The notes under the pieces: model-generated | The model's database searches: none | Seen by the model: only the letters and a program-made list of their open reading frames with translations | What the model was told of the DNA's origin: nothing | Made by a program: the position numbers and the translations under genes | Shown: one piece after another, positions 43,101 through 56,846 of the stretch | How positions within the stretch are numbered: the first letter of the stretch is position 1 | How the letters are laid out: every line of letters starts with the position of its first letter | NCBI GenBank assembly: GCA_007115705.1 | Contig: QXEO01001565.1 | Location: forward strand, 310,001 to 374,000 | Reading direction: 5' to 3' | Origin: Dactylis glomerata | Taxonomy: Eukaryota > Streptophyta > Magnoliopsida > Poales > Poaceae | DNA length: 64,000 nucleotides

Positions 43101-44694
43101 TGTAGTGGCCGACGCATTGAGTAGAAAGCCATGCACCTTGAATATGATGATCAAGGAGGAGCAACCCATGTTGCACCAAGAGTTTGAAAAAATTGGATTG
43201 GAACTAGTCAGTCAAGGATTCTTAGCCAACCTTGAGTTTCAACCAACCTTGATGAGCCAAATCAAAGAAGCCCAGAAGGGAAATGAGAGTATTGACGAAA
43301 TTAAGCGCAGAATTAGTTCTGGCAAGGTGCCAGGATTTGAGGAAGATGATCAAGGAGTTCTCTGGTATAAAGGACGTATTTGTGTGCCTGCTGATTCAGA
43401 ACTGAAGGAAGTCATTATGAAGGAAGCCCATGAGACCCCTTATTCCATCCACCCCGGTGGAACCAAGATGTATCAAGATTTAAAGGAACAATTTTGGTGG
43501 CATGGAATGAAGCATGAGATTGCATCGTTCATATCCAGGTGTGACATTTGTCAAAGAGTCAAGGCTGAACATCAACGTCCTGCTGGACTGCTGCAACCTT
43601 TGCAAGTTCCGGAATGGAAGTGGGAATCAGTTGGAATGGATTTCATCACTGGATTTCCAAGGTCTAGCCGCGGAAATGACTCTATCTGGGTTATTGTGGA
43701 TAGACTGACCAAAGTTGCCCACTTTATTCCTGTTAAGACCACTTATACATCAGGACAACTGGCAGATCTTTATCTATCCAGAATTGTTAGTTTGCATGGA
43801 GTCCCTAAAACCATAGTTTCTGATCGAGGAACCCAATTCACCTCAAGATTTTGGAGAAGTTTGCACCAAGCCTTGGGAACCAAATTAGCCTTTAGCACAG
43901 CTTACCACCCTCAGACTAATGGACAGACTGAAACAGTAAATAAAATACTTGAAGATATGTTACGAGCCTGTGTTCTAGCCTATGGAGCTAAGTGGGAAGA
44001 TTGTCTGCCTTTCGCGGAGTTTTCCTACAACAACAGTTATCAAGCCAGTTTGCAAATGGCCCCATTTGAAGCTTTATATGGAAGAAAGTGTCGTACCCCT
44101 TTGAATTGGTCTGAAACTGGAGACAGTAAGATATTTGGACCTGACATTCTGCAAGAAGCTGAGGAGAAGGTTCGCATGATTCGTGAGTGCCTCAAGGCAG
44201 CCCAGTCTAGACAGAAGAGTTATGCTAACAAGAGACGAAGAAAACTGACCTTCAAGATTGGAGATTTTGTCTATCTTAGAGTATCACCTCTCAAGGGAAT
44301 GCAGAGATTCCAAGTAAAAGGAAAGCTTGCACCAAGGTATATTGGACCCTTCAAGATACTAGGCCGCAGAGGAGAAGTGTCTTATCAGTTGGAAATGCCC
44401 CCTGAATTGTCTGAAGTGCACGATGTCTTTCACGTGTCTTTACTTCGGAAATGTCTTGAAGTTCCGGAGAAGCCAGAAATCTTCAAGAATATTGATCACC
44501 GTTCTGTGGATATCAACAAAGATTTGACCTATCGTGAAGTGCCAACTCGTATCCTCGAGGAAGCATATCGAACCACTCGAACCCGTAGCATCAAGTTTCT
44601 GAAAGTTCAGTGGAGCAATCACACAGAAGATGAAGCCACTTGGGAACGAGAAGATTACCTTCAGAAAGAATTTCCCAATCTTTTCAGTTCTTAG
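40185..44694 (+). pseudogene. Ty3/gypsy gag-pol of element E, one frameshift in RT
   Basis: The ATG at 40185 opens a Gag with a retrotransposon-gag core (~40400-40860) and a CCHC knuckle (CYECGIKGHYSNEC, 41171-41213). Protease LFDSGAS is at 41410. RT begins near 41950, with YPLPKIDDLFDQL and the active site FIDD at 42349. RNase H (YCDAS near 42790), integrase zinc finger (CDICQR, 43541) and the DDE core (D ~43636, D ~43820, E ~43930) follow. The end (EDEATWEREDYLQKEFP) is chromodomain-like. The first frame stops at 42311; a small indel near 42251-42262, just before SFGLTNAP, moves the rest into another frame that stays open to 44694. Everything else looks intact, so this is a young, singly broken copy. 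Confidence 0.9.
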
Positions 44695-44724
44695 TTAGTG
44701 AATCTCGAGGATGAGATTCTTTTT

Positions 44725-44736
44725 AAGGGGGGAAGA
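44725..44736 (+). other. Polypurine tract of element E
   Basis: AAGGGGGGAAGA ends one base before the 3' LTR start TGTAACAACTC at 44738. Confidence 0.85.
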
Positions 44737-44737
44737 T

Positions 44738-47700
44738 TGTAACAACTCAAAAATTTGTAATCCATTTCCTATTAATTAAAGTGCCAAATTTTGGACCAAG
44801 ATAAAACTTTTTCATCTCATATTGCATGTATGCATAGATTTCTAATATATGCCTTTTATGATTTCATGTGTGTTATAATTTGTTGTGCAATGTTTAGTTA
44901 ATCCACACTTAACCAACAGCAGCATTAGAGAAGAACCACAAGAACTAAAGAAACCAGAAGCAAAAGAAGTAAAGAAAAGAGAAGAAAAGTTTGATCTAGA
45001 AAATGTTATTGACTACCCTACTTTGGACACTTATATTAAGAAATCTGTAAATCAATTAAGTGTCTGGTTAGTTGGTTGAGCTTGACCACATTACCTACTT
45101 ACTCAACCAAGGTTTTTCAAACAAAGACTCAAACCAGAACCCCACTCAAACATCTGCCAAAGTTTGAATCTGAAACAGTGACCATATCCAAATTTCGAAA
45201 TAAAATTTCTGCAAAACATTTTCTTTCTTCAGAACAAAAATAGATTTGGAATCCTTGTGGAATATTTTGACATCCCACGGTGGCAGATTTCAAAAATTTG
45301 AATTTGAAATTCTTTCGGGCATTTCGTCGAACACCTGTGAGGCAAATTTCAGAAAAATCGAGATCACTGTAGCTGACGCCGTTCCCGTACGTCCTGAGGC
45401 CCGTAGCCATAGCCGACGACGTCTCCTAGCCCTCCGTTGTCGATCTCCCACTGGGTCGAGCCGGACCCCGGCCAGTGGACGGTGGAAAAGTATCCACCGT
45501 TGCCTCCCTGTCACCCGACCATCACGCACGCGAGGAGACCGTTGCCGAGGTCACGAGCAGGCCGTAGCACGCGCGGAGGAGCCGCAGTACCCCACCCGAG
45601 CAACCCACGCGTCCGACGTCACTGCCTGAGCCGCCGTGACCAGGAAAGTTTCCCGCCAGACCCCCACCAGAAACCCTAGCTCCCGCGCCCTCCTGGCCTA
45701 TAAAACCCCCCTCCGAGCACGCCATCGAACCCGCACCATCCCCAACAACCTCCCAGACAACCTCTCCCTCCTCTGTTCGCTCTCGTTAGCCGTAGCCAGC
45801 AGCGCCGGCGAGCTTCTGGATGCGGGTGGCGCCACCGCATCCGGCCGCCGTTGGAGGAACGGACGGCGGGAGGTGGACGAGAAGAACAGCCGGAACCTTT
45901 TCCGCCCCGCGCCGTCAAGCTCTCCCTCCCCTACATCTCTCGCCATCGCCGCCCTCTTCCCTGCCGCCGCCGGTGAGTCCCTGGTCGTGCCCGATGGAAA
46001 CGACGCCGACGCGCCGTTGGATTAGAATCCAACGGCAGCATACCGGTTCGGGTCACTTAAGTGACCTGACGAGAGGGCCCCGCTTGTCAGTTCGTAATTT
46101 CAAAACTCTCCCGCCCGGCGAAGCGGTACTGGGCTGGCCCGTTCGGGTTTCTTTGGAAGCGGCCCAGTTCTGTTAGAATTCGACCCGATGCGATTTTTTA
46201 TTTTCCCGCCCGTTTCAAAAATTGTTTCAGATATGATTTTCAAATTTAAATTCCTGGAGATTTAGAAATCCGTTTTTAACAAATAAATACTCGTTGGAAA
46301 GCTTAGGAAATTACCTAGCCCCTGGAATCATTCTTAATCCAATTTGAGTTAGTAATTTACTTTAATAAGCATACTTTGACCTAGCCTTATTAATCTTAAG
46401 AAAATTTTAGAAACTTGTTTAAACCTTCTAAAATTTTGAAACTTAGTTTATGAACTCACTAGTTAACCTATCTACTGTTTAGTCCAACCTTAATCAATTA
46501 AAACCTTGTTAGTGCTATCAATTAAACCCTAATCCAACCCTAGGGTGTAGCATAAAATGATAGATCCCAATATACACTTAGTTTAATTTTTTTTCCTCAC
46601 CACCAATTTACTTAATTAATCCCTCTCCTCTTGAACTAGCCATAATACCCCTGGATTCATACCAATGTTAAGAAAATGATCAACACATAACACATGGTAG
46701 AAAAATCTAACTTACACACTTAATGAAAACTTGGAAGAAAACTTGCAAACTAACTCAATAAAATCCAACATGAGTTCTATTGTTTGAAAACAAGTATGTG
46801 TGCTTGGAATGTTGTTAGTATTGTTTAGTGATTGTGTGCATTGTGTTTATTCGTTATTAGATGCTAGTGTTGCTGAGGAGGATATTGAGGGGGGATTTTA
46901 TCAAGAAGAAGAAGACTACCCAGGACACTTTGCCAACCAAGGCAAGCCATCTTTTGAATCCTCATACTCCAAATGCCTAATTTTCCTATTGCATTCTACT
47001 TGTTTTTAAGTAAATTGCATGATTGAATTGCTACTTTAGAATAATAGTTGTGTAGTGATATCTTGCTTAGCAAGAGTATCAAGCTGAGTTTATCCTACCC
47101 TATTTAGTGGTATCATCACTCAATGTAGTTGCTTAGTCGCTAATAAAATTGAGGTCATCTCTAAAGGGAACCCTATCTGAAACTGGTGATTTGAACTTGG
47201 AAGCTTGGAGTGGAGGCTTCTCCTACATGATGGTTTTATGAAGGAAAATAATCTTGACTAAGGACTATGGAATGTATTTTCTAAATGATAATAAGTGATG
47301 TACCATGTGAGCCAACCATTACCGTACGACCACATTACCCCTAAATGGGAAGGGGCTTAGTCTGTAGCTTGTTTATTCTAGTATGGGAGACCTTGTATCA
47401 TCTTTTATAGAAGTAAGCCATGCGTGGGTGCTTCCGAACCGAGTGGGAAATTTCCATTCATGCAGCACTCTGCAGCGGGCAAAACTATGAGTGCCAGAAT
47501 GGACTCTTAGGGAAGGATCCTATACTAGAGTAGACAAGTGAAGGAGTTTGTTTGATTATCCGAACCTCGCATACTTTGTGTATGATGATCCGTGGATTTC
47601 TCCCGGCAGATGTATCGAATCTTGTGGGTAAAGTGTACCCCTCTGCAGAGGTTTTAAAACTATTCGAATATCCGCGTCCGCGGTCATGGACAGTTGGCAA

Positions 47701-48291
47701 GCTGTACTTGACTTTTGTCAAGAATGTTAACAACTTATGGTGAACTTGGTGAATGACTTGACTTGACATTGATGTTGACCAACACTTGAAGTTCCTCTTT
47801 AGATTGACTTAGAGAATTAAATCTTCTTCTCTACTAATGAACATTCTTGGGAAATAAAACTAGCTTTTGCAAATAAACTTAGTGCTTAGTCCACCATATC
47901 AACCTTGCATATCTACTTCATCATTTTGTTTATAAGATGGTTTGCGAGTGCATCCAATGTACTCATGGCTGTGTCCCTGGCTATCAACTTGGCCAGACGA
48001 TGGGGAAGAATATCCGGAGGAAGGTTATGAAGATGAGTACCAGAACTAAGATCATCTCCTGAGTCGCCATTGCCTGTAGGGTGAAGGCATGGACCCGAAG
48101 ACGTTATTTCCACTACTATATTGTGTTGTAATATGAACTTGGTCACTATAACCATTGTAATTTGAACTATTCGCATTGTAATGTCTATGGAACTGGTTAC
48201 CAACTACGTTATGTGTATCACAACAATGATTCTGGGATTGTGGTGGAATACATAACGGGCACTTTGAATTTCTGGAAATTCGGGTGTTACA
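44738..48291 (+). repeat. 3' LTR of element E, 3.55 kb
   Basis: Starts TGTAACAACTC right after the PPT and ends GGGTGTTACA before the target duplication TATAT. A GC-rich block (45360-46150) surrounds the promoter. Several 60-130-codon frames in this block are on both strands and have no domain. The long AT-rich second half is non-coding. Only the last ~147 bp has a partner at the 5' side. Confidence 0.9.
45699..45705 (+). promoter_or_regulatory. Core promoter TATA box in the 3' LTR of E
   Basis: TATAAAA after CTCCTGGCC and before a C run in the GC-rich block is the likely LTR promoter. No counterpart exists at the 5' end, so transcription from this copy would run outward into the flank. Confidence 0.55.
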
Positions 48292-51200
48292 TATATGCTC
48301 ATAACATTTAGAGCATAGGACATATCTGGATATGTACATATCACGGTATACATGATCGATCAAATCATTCATGTGGCTTCACTCATCAAGTGTCAATAAC
48401 ACCTGAATCTTATTTCAACCTCTTCCATGCGGCAAGAACTTTTCTCGTCGTTTCCATATTGAACTTCATTCAATATTTCATCTATGTACTTTGGCACAAC
48501 CATATTGGCACCTCGATCTATCTACATATACATTGAGACCCAATATTTTGGTTTTGCCTAAGTCTTTCATTGAAATCTAATTTTAATGAAATTCTTAACC
48601 TATGTCAATAAAAGATACATCATTTCCAATTAACAATATGTCTCCTACATAATGTACTGAAAATATGTCTCAGTGCTCCCACTTAATTTCTTGCAAATGC
48701 AAGCATATTCATCGTATCTGATGAAACTAAACCTTTTAATTATTTCATCACGGTGAATATTCCAACTCCGCGATGCTTACTTCAACCATTGAAGTTTGCA
48801 TGCCTTTTAACATCCTTTGAATTTACAAAACCCACTGGACCATGTCATGTACATGTCCTAGGTAACCATTCTATTAGAAGAATGTTGTCTTGTTTGTTCA
48901 ACTAACATATACCAAACTTGGCATATGTAGTGGTTGCTACAGTAATCCATCCAGACAAAATATCGCTATGAAAGATCAAATCTTGTCACGGTCAACTCCT
49001 TGAACACAATCGTAAACTCTTTTAATGATGTGTCAACTATTTCATAGATGTTAACCATCCATGTCTATTTTTATAGATTCAAATACATTCATTTGGCTTC
49101 ATGCCTTTTGAGGGTCTTCCAAGTTCAGAAACTTGGTTTCTCGTGTATGGAACTATCACGGATTTTATGGCTTCTAGCCATTTGATGAAGTCAGGGCCCA
49201 TCATCGCTTCTTTGCATGTAGTCGGTTCATCATTGTCAAACAATAATGATCTATTCTCAAATCTAACTATTTGATTATTATCCGACTCACGTGGTTCAAT
49301 AGGAACTTAGATCTATGTGACCACAACCTTTGAGGTACGACAGCCATGCGCATTTTGGCCGCCTCCGGGACACTTCCCGGTGCTGCGCTACTCAGCACAT
49401 ATAGCTTAGGTTCAATAACCCAATCAAAGTTCTATTGTCCTCCCACTTAACTTTCCGCGAAAAATTCCTTCTTAAGAATCTTGATGTTTTCAGCGACAAA
49501 CACTTTTGTCTTAGGTGTTCTGGAGGAATACCCAACAGTTACTTTGGGATAACCTACAAAGACGCATTTATCCTACTTTGGTTGTAAACATTTTACATAT
49601 GCCTAGCATACCAAAATTTTAGAAAAGACAACTTGGGTTTTATCCCATGCCATAACTCATATGGTGTCATTTCAATGGATCATGCTGATGCTCTTTTCAG
49701 TGTAAAAGCGATAGTCTCTAAAGCTTTATCCTTAAAATATAATGGCAGTTTTATAGATGACACCTTTGATCCAACAATGTCACACAAGTTTGATTTCATC
49801 TCTCGAACACTCCATACTCCTATGGTGTTTTGGGAAATACAAGTCTATGGAACGATTCCTCAACTTTTAGGTGTTTGCTAAACTTGTAACTCAAATATAT
49901 TCCTTTATGATCAAATCATAAATTATGTATTCTCTTGTTACAATGATTTTCACTTCATTCAGTAATACTTTGAACAATATTCAAATATTTCATGCTTCTT
50001 CCTTATCAAGTAAATATACACATATATCTACTCAAATCATTGGTTAAAGTAAATGAAGTTCAAGAATTCACCACTCACGGCTACATATAATGGACTATAT
50101 ACATCAACATGTACAATATCCAATAAGTTAGTCGTCCGTTCTTCTTTGGCCTACAAACGGAGTTTTAATCATCTCTAGGAAATTTTCACAAGTGTCAATT
50201 GATTCAAAATCAAAAGGACTCCAAAATTCCATCAACATGGAGTTTCTTCATGTTTACTTTCCAATATGATTTAAACGGTGGTGTCACTCATAAGTGATCT
50301 TCTAATCATTTGTCTTGAGACATTTTTTTAGCATCAGTGTTATGGATGTGATTTCTCCAACAAGATAAGCGTTCATTCATCTTTTATGAATGCGGTAATA
50401 ATTTGAACAACCATTGTTCTCATAATACCAGAACAAAATAACAATTATTCAAACAAATCTTGAAGGCTAGGTTTAATTCCAACGAAACACAATAACACTT
50501 TATTTGTTTTCGATGAGAATCATCCCATATTCATTTGCTAGTTAATTAGGCCATTGTAGTTCTTGTATTGCATTGTTCTGTATGACAGTTCATAGCAACC
50601 AATTTAGTATCAAATACCCAAGAACCACATTATTTTAACAAGCAACGAATACACCCATAACATGTATATCTTCTATATACCTGAGCTGGAAATTTCCAGT
50701 CTTTTATTTTCCGCTAGAATAAATTTCGGATTCTCTTTTAGCAATTCTTTTTCGTCTAGAAGAATCTATCAACATCAGTAGTGGTGCCATACACATGGCA
50801 CATAGTTCAAGGCATGATTAGTCAAACACTAATACCCTTGGACTCGCACTTTGAAGTAGATCACCATTATCAAAAATTTGGCATTCTTCCAAATTCCATT
50901 CTTTAGTAATCTTTTAGTGTAGTAAACATTTTACCCACATCTTCTATTCATCCTATCATGACAACTTTCATGATCAAGCTACTATAGCTCATGAGGACGA
51001 ATTGTGAGTATAATGTTAGTTCCCAAAACCTTTTTAGGAGATCTGGACGCCTAGCGTCTCCAATGTTCACAAATTCTCATACAATATGAGAACATGTGTC
51101 TTACTAAATTATACTCTATCACATTGCAACCAAACATTGTTTCAGATATCAAAATATCTTCCACATATGATAGTTTATGAAACAATTCTTTCAGCTCCTA

Positions 51201-51556
51201 GATAACCTTGATACTAAAAACAACTTTTGAATATCAAGGATCATGGAGGCAAGTGTGATACTTAGATACTAATACTGGAATTGTTACTATTGATTTAATA
51301 CTACTTATTAAATTTTATCGAGTAACCAAGGTTTGCTAAAAGTTTGCAATAGGACTTTAAACTTTAGATTGACATTCAAACAATACGATACCAGTTTGTA
51401 AAGTTAACATCCAGAATTCTATAGTTCTATTATCTCAATTATAGCTAATCGCAAGGTAGTAAATGGATGCCAATGACTACAACAAACTATGCAAATTCAC
51501 TTTGATTTAGTTTATGATAAATTGAGTTCTATAATTCAAAATTACTAAGTGAACTC

Positions 51557-53153
51557 TGATACGTCTCCAACGTATCTATAATTTTTGATGCTCCATGCTT
51601 GTTTTTATACCAATTGCCTATTGTTTCGTTACACTTCGTGGCACTTTTATGCATTTTCCGGAACTAGCCTATTAACAAGTTGCCACAGTGCCAGTTTCCT
51701 GTTTTCTGCTGTTTTCGTGTTTCAGAAGTGATACACAGGAAATATTCTCGGAATTGGACGAAACAAATTCCTGAAGTCTTATTTTACTCAGAAGCTTCCA
51801 GAGATCCGGAGGAGAGTAGGAGGGGGGCCACCAGGGCCCCACACGCAGGGGTGGCGCGGCCAGGCCCCTGGCCGCGCGGGCCCCGCGTGAGGGCGCCTGG
51901 CTCCTCCTCTGACATCGCCCCTTCGCCTATAAAGACCCCCCGACGGAAAAAACCTAAGTACCCGATCACTTTTCCAGAACACATCGCGATCCACCGCCAC
52001 CATCGACCCGAAGATCGGGAGGGTCCAGAAGCTCTTCCCGGCACCCTGCCAGAGAGGGGAATCGCCACCGGAGGTCTTCTTCATCGCCATGCTTGCCTCC
52101 GGAGCGATGAGTGAGTAGTCTACCTTGGACTATGGGTCCATAGCAGTAGCTAGATGGTTGTCTTCTCCACCATGTGCTTCAGGTTTAGATCTCATGAGCT
52201 GCCCTACATGATTGAGATCACCGTTATGTAATTCTACATGTTTGGTTTGTTGGGATCCGATGAATATTGGTGTTTATGATTGAGTTGCTGTACTGAATAT
52301 TATCTTTTGTTATCTCTATGTTGTTTATGATCTTGCATGCTCTCCATTGTTAGTAGCTATCTTGGCCGAGTAGTTGCTAGTGACTCCAAGAGGGGGTATT
52401 TATGCTCGATAGTGGGTTCATGCCTCTATTTAACCTGGGGGAGTGACAGAAACCTCTAAGGTTGTAGATGTGCTGTTGCTACTAGGGAGAAAACAACATT
52501 CATATGCTCAAGGGCATATGCTTTGTTTACATTACACACTTTGCTTAATGCAATTATCTGTTGTTCGCAACTTAATACTACTGGGGTGTTCGGATTGATA
52601 TCCCCGGGAGTGGATTATTAGTCATAGATGCAGTTGGATGGCGGTCTATGTATTTTGTTGTAATGCCCAGAGTAAATCTCATAGTGATCTTCTTGACATA
52701 TCACGTTTATCTTTATTCTATCAATTGCCCAACTGTAATTTGTTTACCCAGCATGTGTTATTTATCTTATGGAGAGACACCACTAGTGAACTGTGGATCC
52801 CAGTCCTATTTACATCATATTGCTATCACCTGTTTACTTTACTCGCACTGTTTACTTTACTCGCATACTATATTATTTTCCGCTCGATACGCTCATAATC
52901 TTTGTTTCAAGCAAACCGGTGAGATTGACAACCTCATCGCAAGTTGGGAACAAAGTACTTGGTTGAGTGTGTGCAGGTTCCGTATCACCTTCAGTCATTT
53001 GTCTCTCCTCTCCTGACCGATATTAAACCTTGGTTTCTTAACTAAGGGAAAACTAGCTGCTATACTCATCATACCTTCCTCTTGGGGTTCCCAACGGGCT
53101 GGTCATTCACCACGCACAAGGACTGTCTGCTACACGTCAGCTTGGTGCTAGCA
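51557..53153 (+). repeat. 5' LTR of element C
   Basis: 1597 bp, TGATACGTCTCC...GTGCTAGCA, collinear with 56847-58441. TATAAAG lies at 51928-51934. Confidence 0.9.
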
Positions 53154-53163
53154 GCTTATTTTC

Positions 53164-53180
53164 TGGCGCCGTTGCTGGGG
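53164..53180 (+). other. Primer-binding site of element C (tRNA-Asp)
   Basis: TGGCGCCGTTGCTGGGG matches the tRNA-Asp-complementary site of A except for one C-to-T change. Confidence 0.8.
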
Positions 53181-53242
53181 AGGAAGTAGAAGACTTCTGC
53201 GAGGGGAGTTTTCGCACACACATCCTTTACTTTGTTATTGCT

Positions 53243-53944
53243 TTGCTTTACTTTATTTATTTTACCTGCATTGCTTTTTATCAAAAACCCAAAAAAATTA
53301 GAATCCTTGGTAGTTGTTATTTCTTTACTTTAGTTTATCATGTTGATCCTAAGTTCGTTTTGGAGGACCTCTCAGTAGGTAGTGGTTCGATTATTGGCAA
53401 AAGTAACATTGAGGAGTTCTTTAATCACATTAGTATGCATAAGGAAGTGGAGAAAAAGTCTCTGGTTGAGTTAGCTCCTAGCTATGAAGTTGCTTCTGCT
53501 CATTTAGTTCACATGTTAGAAGCTAGGTTTGCTAGTCTTAATCCTTTTATGCAATACATGTTCCTTAAGCTTCATGAAATTGAGGATCCCGAAAAGAAAG
53601 CTTTTATCTTGGAAACTTTGCGCATAGAATTTAGGGATGTTGCAATTGAGGCTAGGAAAGTTTTTAAGAAGTTTAATAAGCTTGGCTCGCCTGTTGAAAT
53701 TGTTGGTACACCCAATGAAGAATCTAAATTGCCAATACTTTGTAAGCTTGTAGGAATTCATAATGCCTTGGTAGCTAATACCAGTTGGATTTGTCCTGAA
53801 AATCTTTTTGATGAAAATAGTGTACCAAAGCGTGACTACAAGGGATATGCAAAACCTCAATTGGATAGTATTCATTTCTTTATTCCTATAGTGGATCCTG
53901 ATCCCCCTTTCATTATTACTAGATTCGCAATTTTCTGCGCCTAG
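53243..53944 (+). CDS. Homologue of the element-A ORF in element C
   Basis: The frame from about 53348 (VLEDLSVGSGSIIGKSNIEE) to 53850 aligns with the A protein without gaps over ~165 residues. The ATG used in A is out of frame here: C has one base fewer just after it (53340-53350). The frame stays open further upstream to 53243, so the start is uncertain and translation of this copy may be impaired. The C-terminus (PDPPFIITRFAIFCA) runs past the place where A stops. The role is unknown; a Gag-like protein is suggested by its position after the PBS. Confidence 0.5.
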   Translation: MLYFIYFTCIAFYQKPKKIRILGSCYFFTLVYHVDPKFVLEDLSVGSGSIIGKSNIEEFFNHISMHKEVEKKSLVELAPSYEVASAHLVHMLEARFASLNPFMQYMFLKLHEIEDPEKKAFILETLRIEFRDVAIEARKVFKKFNKLGSPVEIVGTPNEESKLPILCKLVGIHNALVANTSWICPENLFDENSVPKRDYKGYAKPQLDSIHFFIPIVDPDPPFIITRFAIFCA

Positions 53945-56831
53945 CTCAAAGGCGTTAAAGAAAAGCACTCTTGGGAGATAACCCAATGTTTTCTTTTCAG
54001 TACTTTTTCTTTTATTTGAGTCTTGGAAGTCATTACTACTGTAATGACCGCTCTTTATCTTGTTTATTTCGTTTTTGTGCCAAGAGAAGCCTCTAATTTG
54101 AGTGAGGTAAAGATTTGGGGATGTTGCTGTCCTGAAACTGTTTTCGGTGCTGCACCGTAAAAATTCGTATAAATTCTCTGTTTATCGTTTGGACCTGCGA
54201 TTTCTTTTGCATATGCCCCAGGTTATATCCAAACTTTTGTTAGTTGAACACTTTTTGATTTGAGCAGCAGAAAATCCCTCAAAAATTCGACCTTTGTCAG
54301 CTGTTCAGTTTTGACAGATTTCTGCCAATATTTGTGTTTGCCACTTTATCGCTTTCTTTTGATCACGGAACTTTTTGGGATGTTGCTACAGTAGTATTTG
54401 CTATATATGTGATGGTTTTGAGATGAAACCTGAAGCAAAAAGAGGTTGATTATATGTTATGCTTACACTAATGTTGCTAATAGATTTTTGTTTAGTTTTG
54501 TATGAAGGAAGTTTTCAAGTGTAGGGATTGGAGAATGATGAGATGAGTTGAGGAATGGACAAAAGCTCAAGCTTGGGGATGCCCATGCATCACCCCAAGA
54601 AATATCCAAGAAGTACAAGCGTCAAAGCTTGGGGATGCCCCCGAGGCACCCCTTCTTCATCGACAAAAATCAGGTCACCTTTCAAAACACTATATTTTTA
54701 TTGCTTCATGCACTATGTATTTTTCTTGGAGCGTCAGTTGTTTTAGTTTTCTTAGTTGTTTAGTTTGTTTGTTTGCTGCAATAAATGGTTGGACCCCAAC
54801 AAATTTCCTTTGGAGGAGATGTACTCGTTTTCATTTGCAAAGAACGCTCTAGTTTTCACTCTTATTAAAAATCGAGCGTTCTTCTTTTTCTGCTACTGCT
54901 TTTGGTTTTCGTTTTCGCCTTGATTTGCGTTCAGACTTGTCATATCTTTTCATCAAGGTGTATTTTTGCCTCTGATCTTTATTGGTTTTCATCAAAAGAG
55001 GTGTCTTTAAAAATTTCAAATGGTGTTGGAAAAGAGAAAAAACTTTGTGCAAAATAGTGGTACAAGAAGGAGCTTGTGTAGACTGCGGCTTAGGCTTTTT
55101 CATGTCATGCTTGATGTCTTTTTGATAGTATGCTTAGTGGTTTTGCTGTAGCATGACTTGTCTCAAATAACTGAGATTTCTTAATGAGCCTTTGAAAAAA
55201 GCATGCGTTGTTTTTATTGTATGGAAGCATTATTTTGGTTTTCTCCTTGATGCTTTATTTGGGTTGACTTGGCGCATGCTCACACATGTTAGACTCTTAC
55301 AAAGTCGCCAATAGCCTTCATGATCATTTAGTTTTTGACTTTTGATGCCATCTTATGCTTCTTTTAATGTCGCTTTGTCGCTTTGCATGATTATGGCCAT
55401 TACTGCTCTCTTAGTTGGTCGCTCCCAGTCTTTTGCTAGCCCTCGCCTTGTACTGAGTATGAGCTCTACATGTGCATCCAACTCCTAAAAGCCAAAGTTT
55501 TCCAAAGTGTCCACCATACATACCTACTAGCAATTTGCTATTCCAAGTAAATTTGACTTGCTTTTATTTTCTCTTCAAATTAAACTCTTACCAGTGTTAT
55601 GCGAAATTCGGTCTGTAAAGCTCTCACGAACCGGAAGGCACACTTTACTTTTTCCTGTTCTTAAAAATTTGACATTGTGGTCTCTTATGTTGAGTTGTTA
55701 TGCTTGCAAGTTGTAAGTTGGATTCTAGCCCATCCATGCTGTCATGGGGCAAGCTTTCAACATTGCACTTCTTATTTGAGTTGATATCGTGATCTTTTGT
55801 TTATGGATGCCCGCGGTGTGAAATGAATTGGGAATCTTGTGGGGATCATGGAGTTTGTATATGTGTTAGGGAAATGCCGGGCTGCCAATCTAAGCCATGC
55901 ATAATTTATGGTGGAAATTTGCAGCATACCCATGGTGAACATTCGACGACGCATCTCACAATCAAAAGCTAAACAAAAGGCAAATAAAAGAGATGTCGAG
56001 GTGTTCATTGTCAGCTTGTCCTGTCATTTTGGTGTGGGCTTGTTCCATGTCATCGGGCACGGAGGTACCCCATTGGCGGTTTTCAATGATATGCATATAC
56101 TTACAATGACAAGAGCCTTGCTTGGGACTCTAAGTAAAGTAGCATGAGGTTTGGGTACGTGTATTCACGGGGCACGAGGTCTTCAACTTATGATTTGTCA
56201 AGCATATGCATGATAATTGTTCTCGCATTAACTTTAACCATTCAAGATGCTTATGATGGGGGCAATGAGAGCTCAAAGCCGGTAAGTACCATAATTTTTG
56301 AAGGTTATAAAACTTGCAATCACTGCTTCCCTCTGCGAAGGGCCTTTCTTCTACTTTTATGTTGAGTCACCACCTTCTTTCTTTATGCACCATTAAGAGA
56401 GCATAGTTGTCATTCTTAGTGTGATATGCATTGTCCCAAAGTTCATTAATAGATTCATATTGTTGGTTTCAGTTGTTCTTAAATTATTTGTATCTAGTCG
56501 CCCTCTTAAACTTGAAGGTGTCATATGCATTTATGTTTTGCTCTCTTTGAAGGACAAGCTGAAAACCATTTGTATGTTTTTCCTTATGATTTGAACACAC
56601 GTTTGACTTTCATTGTTTCATTTTCATGATCTTTTGTTTGTGTTCATTTACATGTTTACAACATGGTTGCTAAGTTTCTTATTGTCATGATTATATCTTC
56701 ATGCCCATGTTTTAAGTTCTTATGATCCCAGCTCACAAACGCTTACATATATGATCAAGATTGTGTAGGTGCATGTCACCTCAAAAATTATTCTTTGTTA
56801 TCACTTACCTACTCGAGGACGAGCAGGAGTT
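53945..56831 (+). other. Non-coding interior of element C
   Basis: Collinear with the interior of A up to about 55555 and again from about 56315. The block between them (about 760 bp) is of the B/C type and unrelated to that of A. AAGCTTGGGGATGC copies lie at 54569-54582 and 54625-54638. A short frame at 55908-56147 lies in the B/C-type block; no domain seen. Confidence 0.6.
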
Positions 56832-56846
56832 AAGCTTGGGGATGCT
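56832..56846 (+). other. Polypurine tract region of element C
   Basis: AAGCTTGGGGATGC plus one T directly precedes the 3' LTR start at 56847, exactly as in element A. Confidence 0.65.

Larger units (their letters stand above)
38628..48291 (+). mobile_element. Chromovirus-type Ty3/gypsy element E with palindromic 5' end, TSD TATAT
   Basis: The element lies in the copia D interior and is flanked by TATAT at 38623-38627 and 48292-48296. The 3' LTR is complete (44738-48291, 3554 bp). The 5' LTR is replaced by a 290-bp palindrome built from the last part of the LTR. Then follow the PBS, an extra acidic ORF, gag-pol and PPT. The integrase C-terminus carries a chromodomain-like segment, which with the long LTRs suggests the Tekay/Del group. 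Without U3 at the left it has no 5' promoter of its own. Confidence 0.9.

Noticed and set aside
45246..46176. Cluster of 80-129-codon frames in a GC-rich block
   Set aside because: It lies in the 3' LTR of element E around the TATA box; frames are open on both strands and in several phases with no domain.
49633..49881. 82-codon plus-strand frame
   Set aside because: It is antisense to the copia D polyprotein, which is recognisable on the minus strand on both sides.
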